The notes under the pieces were generated by a model. That model saw only the letters and a program-made list of their open reading frames with translations. It was not told where the DNA came from and ran no database searches. The position numbers were made by a program, and so were the translations under genes. A stretch of DNA of 9,707 bases from NCBI GenBank assembly GCA_964546765.1, contig CAZJKV010000081.1:1-9707 (forward strand), in the 5' to 3' direction. The number at the start of each line of letters is the position of its first letter. Positions within the stretch are counted from its first letter, which is position 1. This DNA comes from JAITWN01 sp964546765 (lineage in GTDB: Bacteria > Pseudomonadota > Gammaproteobacteria > SZUA-140). Positions 1 through 5,481 of this stretch are shown here, piece by piece.

Positions 1-112
1 GGCTGCGCCGCATAATGATCATCACCACCAGCGCCGTGACCAGCAAAAAGACGGGCACGCTCAACCAGAACATGAGCCACCACAAAAACTCGATCTGTGC
101 CGCGGCAGGGCC
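1..112 (-). CDS. Cytochrome c oxidase subunit II-like N-terminal fragment (runs off the left edge)
   Basis: Read on the minus strand from base 112 to base 1, one frame gives GPAAAQIE followed by FLWWLMFWLSVPVFLLV, about ten more hydrophobic residues and then MRRS. A Gly-Pro-Ala-rich lead-in, a Leu-Trp-Trp start and one long helix ending in Arg-Arg is what I recall for the first transmembrane helix of bacterial CoxB (subunit II of haem-copper oxidase), just after its signal peptide. No start codon, signal peptide or copper-binding domain is in view; the protein would continue left of the window. Further upstream the frame stays open but reads as antisense of bioC and loses resemblance. The opposite strand of the same bases gives a His/Gln/Pro-rich peptide unlike BioC, which supports the minus-strand reading. 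Family assignment is from memory of about 37 residues, so it is moderate; another single-helix membrane protein is possible. Confidence 0.45.
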
Positions 113-742
113 GCGCGCATCGCACGCTGGCGCGGGCGTCGCCTGTTCGTCTGCGCCGATGCCGAACGACTGCCGCTGGTGGAACGCAGCGTCGACATGG
201 TGGTATCGAATCTGATGCTGCAATGGTGCAACGACCTCGACGCGGTGCTCGCCGGCTTCCGCCGCGTGCTGCGCCCGGGCGGATTGCTGATGTTCACGAC
301 CTTCGGACCCGACACGCTGAAGGAACTGCGCGCGAGCTGGGACGGCGTCGACGGTTATAATCATGTCAATGCCTTCGTCGACATGCACGACATCGGCGAT
401 GCGCTGATGCGCCTCGGTTTTCGCGAACCGGTCATGGACCGCGAGGATATGACCCTGACCTACGACGACGCGCCCGCGCTGATGCGTGACCTTAAGACCC
501 TCGGCGCGCACAACATCACCGGCGGGCGCCCGCGTGGCCTGACCGGGCGCGGGCGCCTGGCGCGGGTCATCGAGGCCTATGAGGGCTTCCGGCGCGACGG
601 GAGACTGCCGGCAACCTATGAAGTGCTGTATGGTCATTGCTGGATGCCTGAAAAGGCGCAGGGAGGAAACGTGAGGGAAGGCGATCAATCGATCAGGGTC
701 CCGCTGTCGGATCTGTCACGGCCGGGAGGTCGTGACGAATGA
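104..742 (+). CDS. bioC: Malonyl-[acyl-carrier protein] O-methyltransferase BioC, missing its N-terminus
   Basis: BioC uses S-adenosylmethionine to methylate the free carboxyl of malonyl-ACP, disguising it so that the fatty-acid machinery can build the pimeloyl chain of biotin. What is visible is the C-terminal two thirds of a class I methyltransferase: FVCADAERLPL (the acidic SAM-binding strand), SNLMLQWCNDLD, LRPGGLLMFTTFGPDTLKEL, then the BioC-typical FVDMHDIGDALMRLGF, LMRDLKTLGAHNITGGR and RLPATYEVLYGHCW. The glycine-rich SAM motif I and roughly the first 90-100 residues of a normal 250-290 residue BioC are absent. The frame is open back to base 2, but 2-103 does not look like BioC and is better explained by a minus-strand gene. 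The first in-frame ATG (position 197) lies inside the conserved domain, so it is not a credible start. The stop overlaps the bioD start as ATGA, so the operon end is intact. Either a truncated gene or, more likely, an assembly chimera. Confidence 0.88.
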   Translation, partial: GRAARIARWRGRRLFVCADAERLPLVERSVDMVVSNLMLQWCNDLDAVLAGFRRVLRPGGLLMFTTFGPDTLKELRASWDGVDGYNHVNAFVDMHDIGDALMRLGFREPVMDREDMTLTYDDAPALMRDLKTLGAHNITGGRPRGLTGRGRLARVIEAYEGFRRDGRLPATYEVLYGHCWMPEKAQGGNVREGDQSIRVPLSDLSRPGGRDE

Positions 743-1431
743 GACCGCGCGGATTCTTCATCACCGGCAGCGACACCGATGTCGGCAAGACCCGGACGGC
801 CATCGGACTGATGGCCGGGCTGCGCGCGCGCGGCCTGCGTGTCGCCGGCATGAAGCCGGTCGCCTGCGGCGGCATCGAGACCGGAACCGGTATCATCAAC
901 GAGGATGTCCTCACGCTGTTGCGCGAATCTTCCGATCCGGCGCCACCGCGCTTGCTGATGAATCGCTATGCGTTCGCGGAACCGGTCGCGCCGCACCTCG
1001 CCGCCGCGCAGCAGCACGACACGATCGACCTCGGCGCGGTCGTCGACGATCTCCACCGTCTCGAAGAGTTGGCGGATATCGTCGTGCTCGAAGGGGCCGG
1101 CGGTTGGGAGGTGCCGATCAGTGACAGTGAATCGATGGCCGACATCGCGCGGGCTTGCGAGCTGCCGGTCATACTCGTCGTCGGCATCCGGCTCGGCTGT
1201 CTCAACCATGCGCTGCTCAGCAGCCGCGCAATCGTCGATTCCGGCCTGCCATTCGCCGGCTGGGTCGCGAACCTCATCGATCCGAATGCGCGCGCAGTCG
1301 AAGAGAACATTGCATCCCTGCGGCAACGCATCCCGGCCCCGCTGCTCGGCGTGATCCCGCATGTGGAAAGTCTCGACAGCGCGAACATCGCCGCGGTGCT
1401 CGATATCGATCGGTTGCTGATAGCTGATTGA
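739..1431 (+). CDS. bioD: Dethiobiotin synthetase BioD
   Basis: BioD is the cytoplasmic ATP-dependent enzyme that closes the ureido ring of 7,8-diaminopelargonate with CO2 to give dethiobiotin, the penultimate step of biotin synthesis. The 230 residues match the family length (E. coli 225). Visible motifs: P-loop GSDTDVGKT (residues 10-18), MKPVACGG (38-45, with the conserved Lys39), YAFAEPVAPH (77-86, substrate pocket), EGAGGWEVP (118-126), LPVILVVG then RLGCLNHALL (142-160), GWVAN (174-178, nucleotide-base region) and IPAPLLGVIP (198-207). The ATG overlaps the bioC stop by four bases and is preceded by GGGAGGT at 724-730, eight bases away, so both the start and translational coupling to bioC are well supported. 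No oddities; base composition resembles its neighbours. It is convergent with rpoH. Confidence 0.97.
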   Translation: MRPRGFFITGSDTDVGKTRTAIGLMAGLRARGLRVAGMKPVACGGIETGTGIINEDVLTLLRESSDPAPPRLLMNRYAFAEPVAPHLAAAQQHDTIDLGAVVDDLHRLEELADIVVLEGAGGWEVPISDSESMADIARACELPVILVVGIRLGCLNHALLSSRAIVDSGLPFAGWVANLIDPNARAVEENIASLRQRIPAPLLGVIPHVESLDSANIAAVLDIDRLLIAD

Positions 1432-1496
1432 TCCAGTTCGCTGCTTTCAACGCATCAGGCAGCGCACCGCCCCCATCGATCCCGCAAAACGAAAAA

Positions 1497-1526
1497 GCCC
1501 CGCCTCCCTGACCAGGGAGGCGGGGC
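1497..1526 (-). terminator. Rho-independent terminator of rpoH, possibly bidirectional
   Basis: A perfect inverted repeat, GCCCCGCCTCCCT against AGGGAGGCGGGGC, forms a 13-bp GC-rich stem around the four-base loop GACC (a 14th pair is possible on paper). On the minus strand it is followed by TTTTTCGTTTTG, a good U-tract, and it lies 14 bases beyond the rpoH stop, so it is a convincing rpoH terminator. On the plus strand the following bases (CTCTGTTCGTT) are only weakly T-rich, so it may also stop bioD transcripts, less efficiently. It sits in the 109-base convergent gap; the rest of that gap (1432-1486) shows nothing I can name. Confidence 0.85.
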
Positions 1527-1540
1527 CTCTGTTCGTTACC

Positions 1541-2395
1541 TCAAGCTTCGAGGGTGTTCTTGAGTTTCCGGAACGCGCTCTTCTCGAGCTGGCGGATGCG
1601 CTCGGCCGAGACCTGGTACTTGTCGGCGAGGTCCTGCAGGGTCGCCTTGTCGTCGTTCAGCCAGCGCTGCTGCAGGATATCTTGGCTGCGCGCGTCAAGG
1701 CCGTCCATCGCCTCGCGCAGGTTCTGCTCGTTGCGCGCATCCCAGTCGTTTTGTTCGACCTGCGTCGTCGGATCCATACGCAGATCCTGCAGGTAGGCCG
1801 CCGGCGCGAAGGCGCGCTCGTTGTCCTCGTCGCGATCGCCGAAGGGATCGAAGGAGGCGTCGTAGCCGCTGATCCGCGCCTCCATCTCGACGACATCCTC
1901 GGGACGCACGCCGAGATCCTTCGCAACCGCGTCGATCTCGTCGCTGCCGAACCAGGCCAGGCTCTTTTTCGCGCTGCGCAGGTTGAAGAACAGCTTGCGC
2001 TGGGCCTTGGTCGTCGCGACCTTGACGATGCGCCAGTTGCGCAGGATGAACTCGTGCATTTCTGCTCGGATCCAGTGCACCGCGTAGGACACCAGGCGCA
2101 CATTCATGTCCGGGTCGAAACGCTTGACGGCCTTCATCAGGCCGATATTGCCTTCCTGGATCAGGTCGGACTGGGACAATCCGTAGCCGTTATAGCCGCG
2201 TGCAATGTGCGCGACGAAGCGCAGGTTGGACAATACGAGCTGGCGCGCCGCGTCGAGATCCTGATCATCGCGGTACCTGACGGCCAGCGCACGCTCTTCC
2301 TCTGCACTGAGCACGGGGATATGGCTGACGCTCTGGATATAGGCCTCCAGGCTGCCGCTATGCAATACCAGGCTTGCTTCCGGTGTCTTGCCCAT
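1541..2395 (-). CDS. rpoH: Heat-shock sigma factor RpoH (sigma-32)
   Basis: RpoH directs RNA polymerase to heat-shock promoters (chaperones, proteases). From the ATG at 2395 the product is 284 residues, exactly the E. coli length. Region 1.2 spans about 17-50; region 2 holds DLIQEGNIGLMKAVKRFDP (77-95) and VRLVSYAVHWIRAEMHEFIL (99-118); NWRIVKVATTK leads into the RpoH box QRKLFFNLR (132-140), the family-specific stretch linked to core binding and chaperone- or FtsH-mediated control; region 4 has LDARSQDIL (233-241) and the helix-turn-helix TLQDLADKYQVSAERIRQLEK (252-272). The frame also allows a TTG at 2420-2422 adding nine residues, but nothing like a ribosome site precedes it, whereas AAAGGA (2407-2412) precedes the ATG, which also matches the family N-terminus. 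It lies 204 bases downstream of ftsX on the same strand and has its own control region with a CIRCE operator. Confidence 0.97.
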   Translation of the reverse strand: MGKTPEASLVLHSGSLEAYIQSVSHIPVLSAEEERALAVRYRDDQDLDAARQLVLSNLRFVAHIARGYNGYGLSQSDLIQEGNIGLMKAVKRFDPDMNVRLVSYAVHWIRAEMHEFILRNWRIVKVATTKAQRKLFFNLRSAKKSLAWFGSDEIDAVAKDLGVRPEDVVEMEARISGYDASFDPFGDRDEDNERAFAPAAYLQDLRMDPTTQVEQNDWDARNEQNLREAMDGLDARSQDILQQRWLNDDKATLQDLADKYQVSAERIRQLEKSAFRKLKNTLEA

Positions 2396-2406
2396 GGGGT
2401 TGTGAT

Positions 2407-2412
2407 TCCTTT
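2407..2412 (-). promoter_or_regulatory. Ribosome binding site that decides the rpoH start
   Basis: On the minus strand AAAGGA lies 11 bases before the ATG at 2395-2393. The competing upstream TTG (2422-2420) has only ACACC before it. The spacing is slightly long but acceptable. The site can pair with CCUU(U) in the leader repeat just upstream. Confidence 0.65.
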
Positions 2413-2420
2413 CGTTATAC

Positions 2421-2444
2421 AAGGTGTTAGCAAAGGTGTTAGCT
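2421..2444 (-). repeat. 12-base tandem repeat in the rpoH leader
   Basis: Plus-strand units AAGGTGTTAGCA (2421-2432) and AAGGTGTTAGCT (2433-2444) are directly adjacent and match at 11 of 12 positions. In the rpoH mRNA they read (A/U)GCUAACACCUU twice. The CCUUU of the upstream copy and the CCUU of the downstream copy are complementary to the AAAGG of the rpoH Shine-Dalgarno at 2407-2412, so either copy could fold onto it (5 or 4 pairs; nine-base loop for the nearer copy). The repeat lies between the predicted promoter and the start codon. Function inferred only. Confidence 0.6.
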
Positions 2445-2458
2445 ATCGATTGCGGTCT

Positions 2459-2467
2459 ATTTTAGCA
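2459..2467 (-). promoter_or_regulatory. Candidate extended -10 promoter of rpoH, overlapping CIRCE
   Basis: On the minus strand TGCTAAAAT fits the extended -10 pattern TGnTATAAT (5 of 6 in the hexamer plus the TG). No good -35 hexamer lies 17 bases upstream (TAGCAC there matches poorly), which extended -10 promoters tolerate. Transcription would start near 2452, giving a leader of about 57 bases with the tandem repeat and the Shine-Dalgarno. The element shares bases with one arm of the CIRCE palindrome, so a repressor bound there would block it. Confidence 0.45.
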
Positions 2468-2488
2468 CTCAATACATGAGAGTGCTAC
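2462..2488. promoter_or_regulatory. CIRCE operator (HrcA binding site) upstream of rpoH
   Basis: TTAGCACTC (2462-2470), nine bases, GAGTGCTAC (2480-2488). The classical CIRCE consensus is TTAGCACTC-N9-GAGTGCTAA; the left arm matches 9/9, the right arm 8/9, and the spacer length is exact. CIRCE is bound by HrcA, the repressor of groESL and dnaK operons in many bacteria. Here the palindrome lies 67 bases upstream of the rpoH ATG and overlaps a candidate -10. hrcA itself is not in this window. The match is too long to be chance; its target gene follows from position, since ftsX, on the other side, reads toward it. Confidence 0.9.
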
Positions 2489-2505
2489 GGGATACGAATA
2501 GTTCC
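2477..2505 (-). promoter_or_regulatory. Possible sigma-E-type promoter reading into rpoH
   Basis: On the minus strand GGAACTA (2499-2505) resembles the sigma-E -35 GGAACTT, and TCTCA (2477-2481) loosely resembles its -10, with 17 bases between them, one more than usual. E. coli rpoH has a sigma-E-dependent promoter, which makes the match plausible. The -10 would lie inside the CIRCE palindrome. Weak, motif-level evidence. Confidence 0.25.
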
Positions 2506-2543
2506 CGCTACCTGTCTTATCCGACCCTTGCCTGCGGCTAGTG

Positions 2544-2585
2544 TTCAATAAAATAAAATCAATATAATACATATGGATATATTTT
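2544..2585. other. AT-rich island between ftsX and the rpoH promoter region
   Basis: About 42 bases with only five G or C stand out in an otherwise strongly GC-rich window. Going away from ftsX on the minus strand it reads AATATATCCATATGTATTAT followed by T-runs, so it could hold a weak ftsX terminator (a short AT hairpin with a T-rich tail) or act as an upstream AT element for rpoH. Several TATAAT-like hexamers occur but none has a convincing -35. No ORF is supported between 2396 and 2599. Confidence 0.4.
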
Positions 2586-2599
2586 CCGTGGCGCGGCAG

Positions 2600-3691
2600 T
2601 CAGCTCGGCTCGATCTCCTTCAGGTGCCGGCCCACCGCTAACCAGGCCCCGGCGAGTCCGAGCAGGACCCCGGCGGCGAGCAGCGCGGCGCTCGCCTCCA
2701 GCCCGACCCGGTCGATCTCGAACGGGCTGTCATACAGCAGGGACAGGCGCTGCACCGGCCCGTCGAGCAGCCACAGCGATCCGGCCACCAGCAACCAGGC
2801 AAAGATCGCGCCGGACAGGCCATAGAGCAGACCGCTGTACAGGAACGGTCGCCTGATGAAGCCATCGGTCGCCCCGATCAGCTTCTGAACGACGATTTCC
2901 TCGCGCCGGCTCTCGATCGAGAGCCGGATCGTATTACCGATGATCAGCAACACCGCGAGCGCGAGCAACGCCGCGAGCACCAGTACGCCGCGCTTGCCGA
3001 TCTCCATGATTGCGTACAGGCGCTCTACCCACTCCATGTCGAGCTGGGCGAGGTCGACCCCTTCGCGCGCGCGCAGGTCCTGCAACAGGGCCTCGACCTG
3101 AACCGGCGCGGCATGGTCGGCGGACGGACGCACGATGATCAGCGGCGGCAGCGGGTTGTCCTGCAGCGCGTCGAGGACATTGCCGAAACCGGACAGGCGC
3201 TGGAATTCGTCGAGCGCCTGGGACGGTGTCACCCGGGACACCTCGGCTACCTGCGGCAGCGCGGCGATCTCGTCGGCGAGTCGCCGGAACGCGCCCTCGT
3301 CCAGGTCCTTCTGCATGAACAGCGAGATCTGGGCGGCATTGTCCCAACCCTCGCTCAGCGCCTGGATATTCTGGAGGACCACATACAGACCGGTCGGCAG
3401 CGCGAGCGCGATGCCGAGTACCGCAATCGTCATCACGCTCGATAGCGGCGCCCGCGCGATGCGGCCCAGGGTGTTGAACAAGGCCTGGAGATGGTGCTCG
3501 ATCCAGGCCCCGATGCGCCGCACGACACCGACCCGGCGCGGCTTGACGCGCACCGTCGGCGCTGCCGATGAAGCGCGCGCAGGCGGTGGCCCCGCGTCCG
3601 GGGCGGTATCGACCGGCACGTCGACCCGGGGCTCGAGGCGATCATCCACCGAGGCCCTGCGCAGGCTGTCCGGGATCCGGAAGCCGGTCAT
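2600..3691 (-). CDS. ftsX: Cell division protein FtsX, membrane subunit of the FtsEX complex
   Basis: FtsX is the inner-membrane partner of the ATPase FtsE. The complex joins the divisome and, in gammaproteobacteria, drives periplasmic amidase activators such as EnvC so that septal peptidoglycan is split. The 363 residues (E. coli 352) show a cytoplasmic N-terminal tail of about 80 residues, rich in Pro, Ala and Arg and probably disordered. Four hydrophobic segments lie at about 84-106, 235-257, 284-309 and 332-354, and a large periplasmic loop (107-234) separates the first two. The segment SIESRREEIVVQKLIGATDG (258-277) is the coupling region after the second helix typical of the FtsX permease domain. 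The start overlaps the ftsE stop as ATGA, so the pair is translationally coupled. It is followed by rpoH, a long-conserved order. Nothing is broken. Confidence 0.96.
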   Translation of the reverse strand: MTGFRIPDSLRRASVDDRLEPRVDVPVDTAPDAGPPPARASSAAPTVRVKPRRVGVVRRIGAWIEHHLQALFNTLGRIARAPLSSVMTIAVLGIALALPTGLYVVLQNIQALSEGWDNAAQISLFMQKDLDEGAFRRLADEIAALPQVAEVSRVTPSQALDEFQRLSGFGNVLDALQDNPLPPLIIVRPSADHAAPVQVEALLQDLRAREGVDLAQLDMEWVERLYAIMEIGKRGVLVLAALLALAVLLIIGNTIRLSIESRREEIVVQKLIGATDGFIRRPFLYSGLLYGLSGAIFAWLLVAGSLWLLDGPVQRLSLLYDSPFEIDRVGLEASAALLAAGVLLGLAGAWLAVGRHLKEIEPS

Positions 3692-4368
3692 GCCGGCGCC
3701 ACCGCCGGCCTTACATCGGACACCAGGCGGCCGTTACCGAGCTTCATGATACGGTGCCCCAGTCGCGAGATCAGGTCGATGTCGTGGCTCGCGATCAGCA
3801 CGGTCACGCCGACCTGGTTGAATTGCTCGAACAGGTGCATGATCTCTTCCGACAGCTCGGGGTCGAGGTTGCCGGTCGGCTCATCGGCGAGCAGCAGCGG
3901 AGGCTTGTTGACGACCGCGCGCGCGATGCCGACCCGCTGCTGCTCGCCGCCCGACAGCATCTCGGGAAGGCGCTTTTCCTTGTCGAGCAGCCCGACCTTG
4001 TCGAGCGCGGCGCGCACCCGGCGCTGAATCTCGCGATGGTCGTACCCGGCGATCACCAGCGGCAGCGCGACATTGTCGAACACGGTGCGGTCGTTCAGCA
4101 GGTGGTGGTTCTGGAAGATGATGCCGATATCGCGGCGCAGATACGGTATCTGCCCGCTGCGCACCCGCGACAGGTTGCGGCCGTTGAAGGAGATCGTGCC
4201 GTAGCTGACCCGTTCGATCAGCGCGATCAGCTTGAGCAACGTACTCTTGCCGGCGCCCGAATGCCCGGTCAGAAACGCCATCTCCTGGAAATCGAGATGA
4301 AAGCTGAGCCCGGCCAGGGCCTCGCGGCCGCCCGGATAACGTTTCCCGACATTGTCGAACTGCAGCAT
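3688..4368 (-). CDS. ftsE: Cell division ATP-binding protein FtsE
   Basis: FtsE is the cytoplasmic ABC ATPase that powers FtsX at the septum. The 226 residues (E. coli 222) hold every ABC element in order: Walker A GHSGAGKST (35-43), Q-loop Gln86 in IIFQNHHLL, signature LSGGEQQR (138-145), Walker B LLLADEP with the catalytic Glu163, the D-loop in TGNLD (165-169) and the H-loop His195 in ASHD. The FtsE-like MLQFDNVGKRYPGG start and the HHLLNDRTVFDNVALPL stretch separate it from lipoprotein exporter LolD and other MacB-type ATPases, as does the partnership with ftsX. The start at 4368 has only a weak GGGA in front, consistent with expression from the upstream ftsY message, whose stop is 33 bases away. 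Confidence 0.96.
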   Translation of the reverse strand: MLQFDNVGKRYPGGREALAGLSFHLDFQEMAFLTGHSGAGKSTLLKLIALIERVSYGTISFNGRNLSRVRSGQIPYLRRDIGIIFQNHHLLNDRTVFDNVALPLVIAGYDHREIQRRVRAALDKVGLLDKEKRLPEMLSGGEQQRVGIARAVVNKPPLLLADEPTGNLDPELSEEIMHLFEQFNQVGVTVLIASHDIDLISRLGHRIMKLGNGRLVSDVRPAVAPA

Positions 4369-4386
4369 TGAAATCCCGAAGAGACG

Positions 4387-4403
4387 GAGGCGCAGGACGC
4401 CTC
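4387..4403 (-). other. Small hairpin over the ftsY stop codon, in the ftsY-ftsE gap
   Basis: GAGGCG and CGCCTC form a six-pair stem around a five-base loop, overlapping the ftsY stop and ending 18 bases before the ftsE ATG. On the minus strand it is followed by CGTCTCTTC, not a real T-run, so it is not a convincing terminator. It might adjust ftsE expression or mRNA stability, or be chance in GC-rich DNA. Confidence 0.3.
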
Positions 4404-5367
4404 AGATCGTATCCTGTTTGTCGAACAGCGCATCGATGAACTCACCGGCATCGAAGACCCGCAGGTCCTCGATGCCCTCGCCGACCCCGACGAAACGGAT
4501 CGGTATTCCGAAGCGCTTCGCGACCGCAAAGATCACACCGCCCTTCGCCGTGCCGTCGAGCTTGGTCAGCGTAATACCGGTCAGGCCGACCGCCTCGTGA
4601 AACTGCGCCGCCTGGGACAGCGCGTTCTGCCCCGTGCCCGCGTCGATAACCAGCATGACCTCGTGCGGCGCCGACGGGTCGACCTTGGTGATGACCCGCC
4701 GGACCTTCTGCAGTTCGGCCATCAGGTTCGACTGGGTCTGCAGCCGGCCGGCGGTATCGACGATCAGCACGTCGGCGCCGCGCGCCTGCGCGGCCTGCAT
4801 CGCGTCGAACACCACCGAGGCCGGGTCGGATGCTCGTTGCTGTGCTATCACCGTGATGTCGTTGCGCTCGCCCCAGACCTGGAGCTGCTCGACCGCCGCG
4901 GCGCGAAAGGTGTCGCCGGCCGCGAGCATGACCTTGCGGCCCTCGTCGCGCAGGCGCCGCGCCAGCTTGCCTATCGTCGTCGTCTTGCCGGCGCCGTTGA
5001 CCCCGACCATCAGGATCACGAAAGGCGTCCCGCCGGACGCGACGTCGAGCGGCGCCGTACAGGGGCGCAGTAACGCCGCGAGGTCCTCGCGCAGCGCCGC
5101 GAACAGCGCCGCGCTGTCCTGTAACTGGCTGCGCGCAATGCGGACCTCGAGATCGGCGATGATCTGCCGCGTGGCGTCGACGCCGACATCGGCGCCGAGC
5201 AGTACCGTCTCGATGTCCTCGAGCAGCGCGTCATCGATCTTCTTGCGTCCGAGCACCAGGCTGGCGACGCCGTCGACGAGGCTGCCGCGGGTGCGGCCAA
5301 GCCGTTCCTTCAGGCGGCCGAAGAATCCGGGTTTGCTCGTGCTGGCGTCTGGTTCTGCGGATCCCAT
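4402..5367 (-). CDS. ftsY: Signal recognition particle receptor FtsY
   Basis: FtsY is the SRP receptor GTPase that docks ribosome-Ffh complexes at the membrane and passes nascent inner-membrane proteins to SecYEG. The 321 residues carry a short N-terminal tail with GFFGRLKERLGRTR (14-27), a basic amphipathic stretch of the membrane-targeting kind; the N domain (about 28-105, with ADVGVDATRQII); and the G domain: GVNGAGKTT (122-130), the insertion-box DTFRAAAVEQL (152-162), DTAGR (204-208), TKLDG (268-272) and GVGEGIEDL (294-302). The long acidic A domain of E. coli FtsY (497 residues) is missing, as in many bacteria. The usual DLRPF at the end reads DLRVF here, a mild variant. No strong Shine-Dalgarno precedes the ATG at 5367, but an upstream ATG in the same frame meets a stop at once, so the start is safe. 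First gene of the minus-strand block. Confidence 0.96.
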   Translation of the reverse strand: MGSAEPDASTSKPGFFGRLKERLGRTRGSLVDGVASLVLGRKKIDDALLEDIETVLLGADVGVDATRQIIADLEVRIARSQLQDSAALFAALREDLAALLRPCTAPLDVASGGTPFVILMVGVNGAGKTTTIGKLARRLRDEGRKVMLAAGDTFRAAAVEQLQVWGERNDITVIAQQRASDPASVVFDAMQAAQARGADVLIVDTAGRLQTQSNLMAELQKVRRVITKVDPSAPHEVMLVIDAGTGQNALSQAAQFHEAVGLTGITLTKLDGTAKGGVIFAVAKRFGIPIRFVGVGEGIEDLRVFDAGEFIDALFDKQDTI

Positions 5368-5373
5368 CGGCTT

Positions 5374-5402
5374 TTCAGGTCATCTGGAGAGTCGTGTACA
5401 AT
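5374..5402 (+). promoter_or_regulatory. Candidate sigma-70 promoter for the M16 peptidase operon
   Basis: TTCAGG (5374-5379) and TACAAT (5397-5402), separated by 17 bases, match the sigma-70 hexamers at 3/6 and 5/6. Transcription would begin near 5409, just before a stable hairpin. The location in the 114-base divergent gap between ftsY and the peptidase gene fits. For ftsY on the minus strand only a weak extended -10, TGGTAGGAT, near 5446-5454, is seen. Confidence 0.4.
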
Positions 5403-5412
5403 GGCGTGTCCG

Positions 5413-5430
5413 CGGCGCGACGCCGCGCCG
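5413..5430 (+). other. GC-rich stem-loop in the leader of the M16 peptidase operon
   Basis: CGGCGCG and CGCGCCG form a perfect seven-pair stem around the loop ACGC. No T-run follows, so it is not an intrinsic terminator on either strand. If transcription starts near 5409 the hairpin sits at the very 5' end of the message, where such structures often protect against decay. It could equally be chance or a protein site. Confidence 0.4.
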
Positions 5431-5481
5431 GATTCGATCACGTATCCTACCAAATGCAATCAACGGGTAACAGGATAGCAG

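Noticed and set aside
685..1362. 225-codon minus-strand frame opposite bioD
   Set aside because: Antisense shadow of an intact dethiobiotin synthetase.
1682..2479. 265-codon plus-strand frame opposite rpoH
   Set aside because: Mirror of a textbook RpoH sequence, and it runs through the CIRCE site and leader.
2489..2511. Second imperfect palindrome (CGGGA ... TCCCG) next to CIRCE as another operator
   Set aside because: Only five clean pairs around a ten-base centre, no known consensus; easily chance in this composition.
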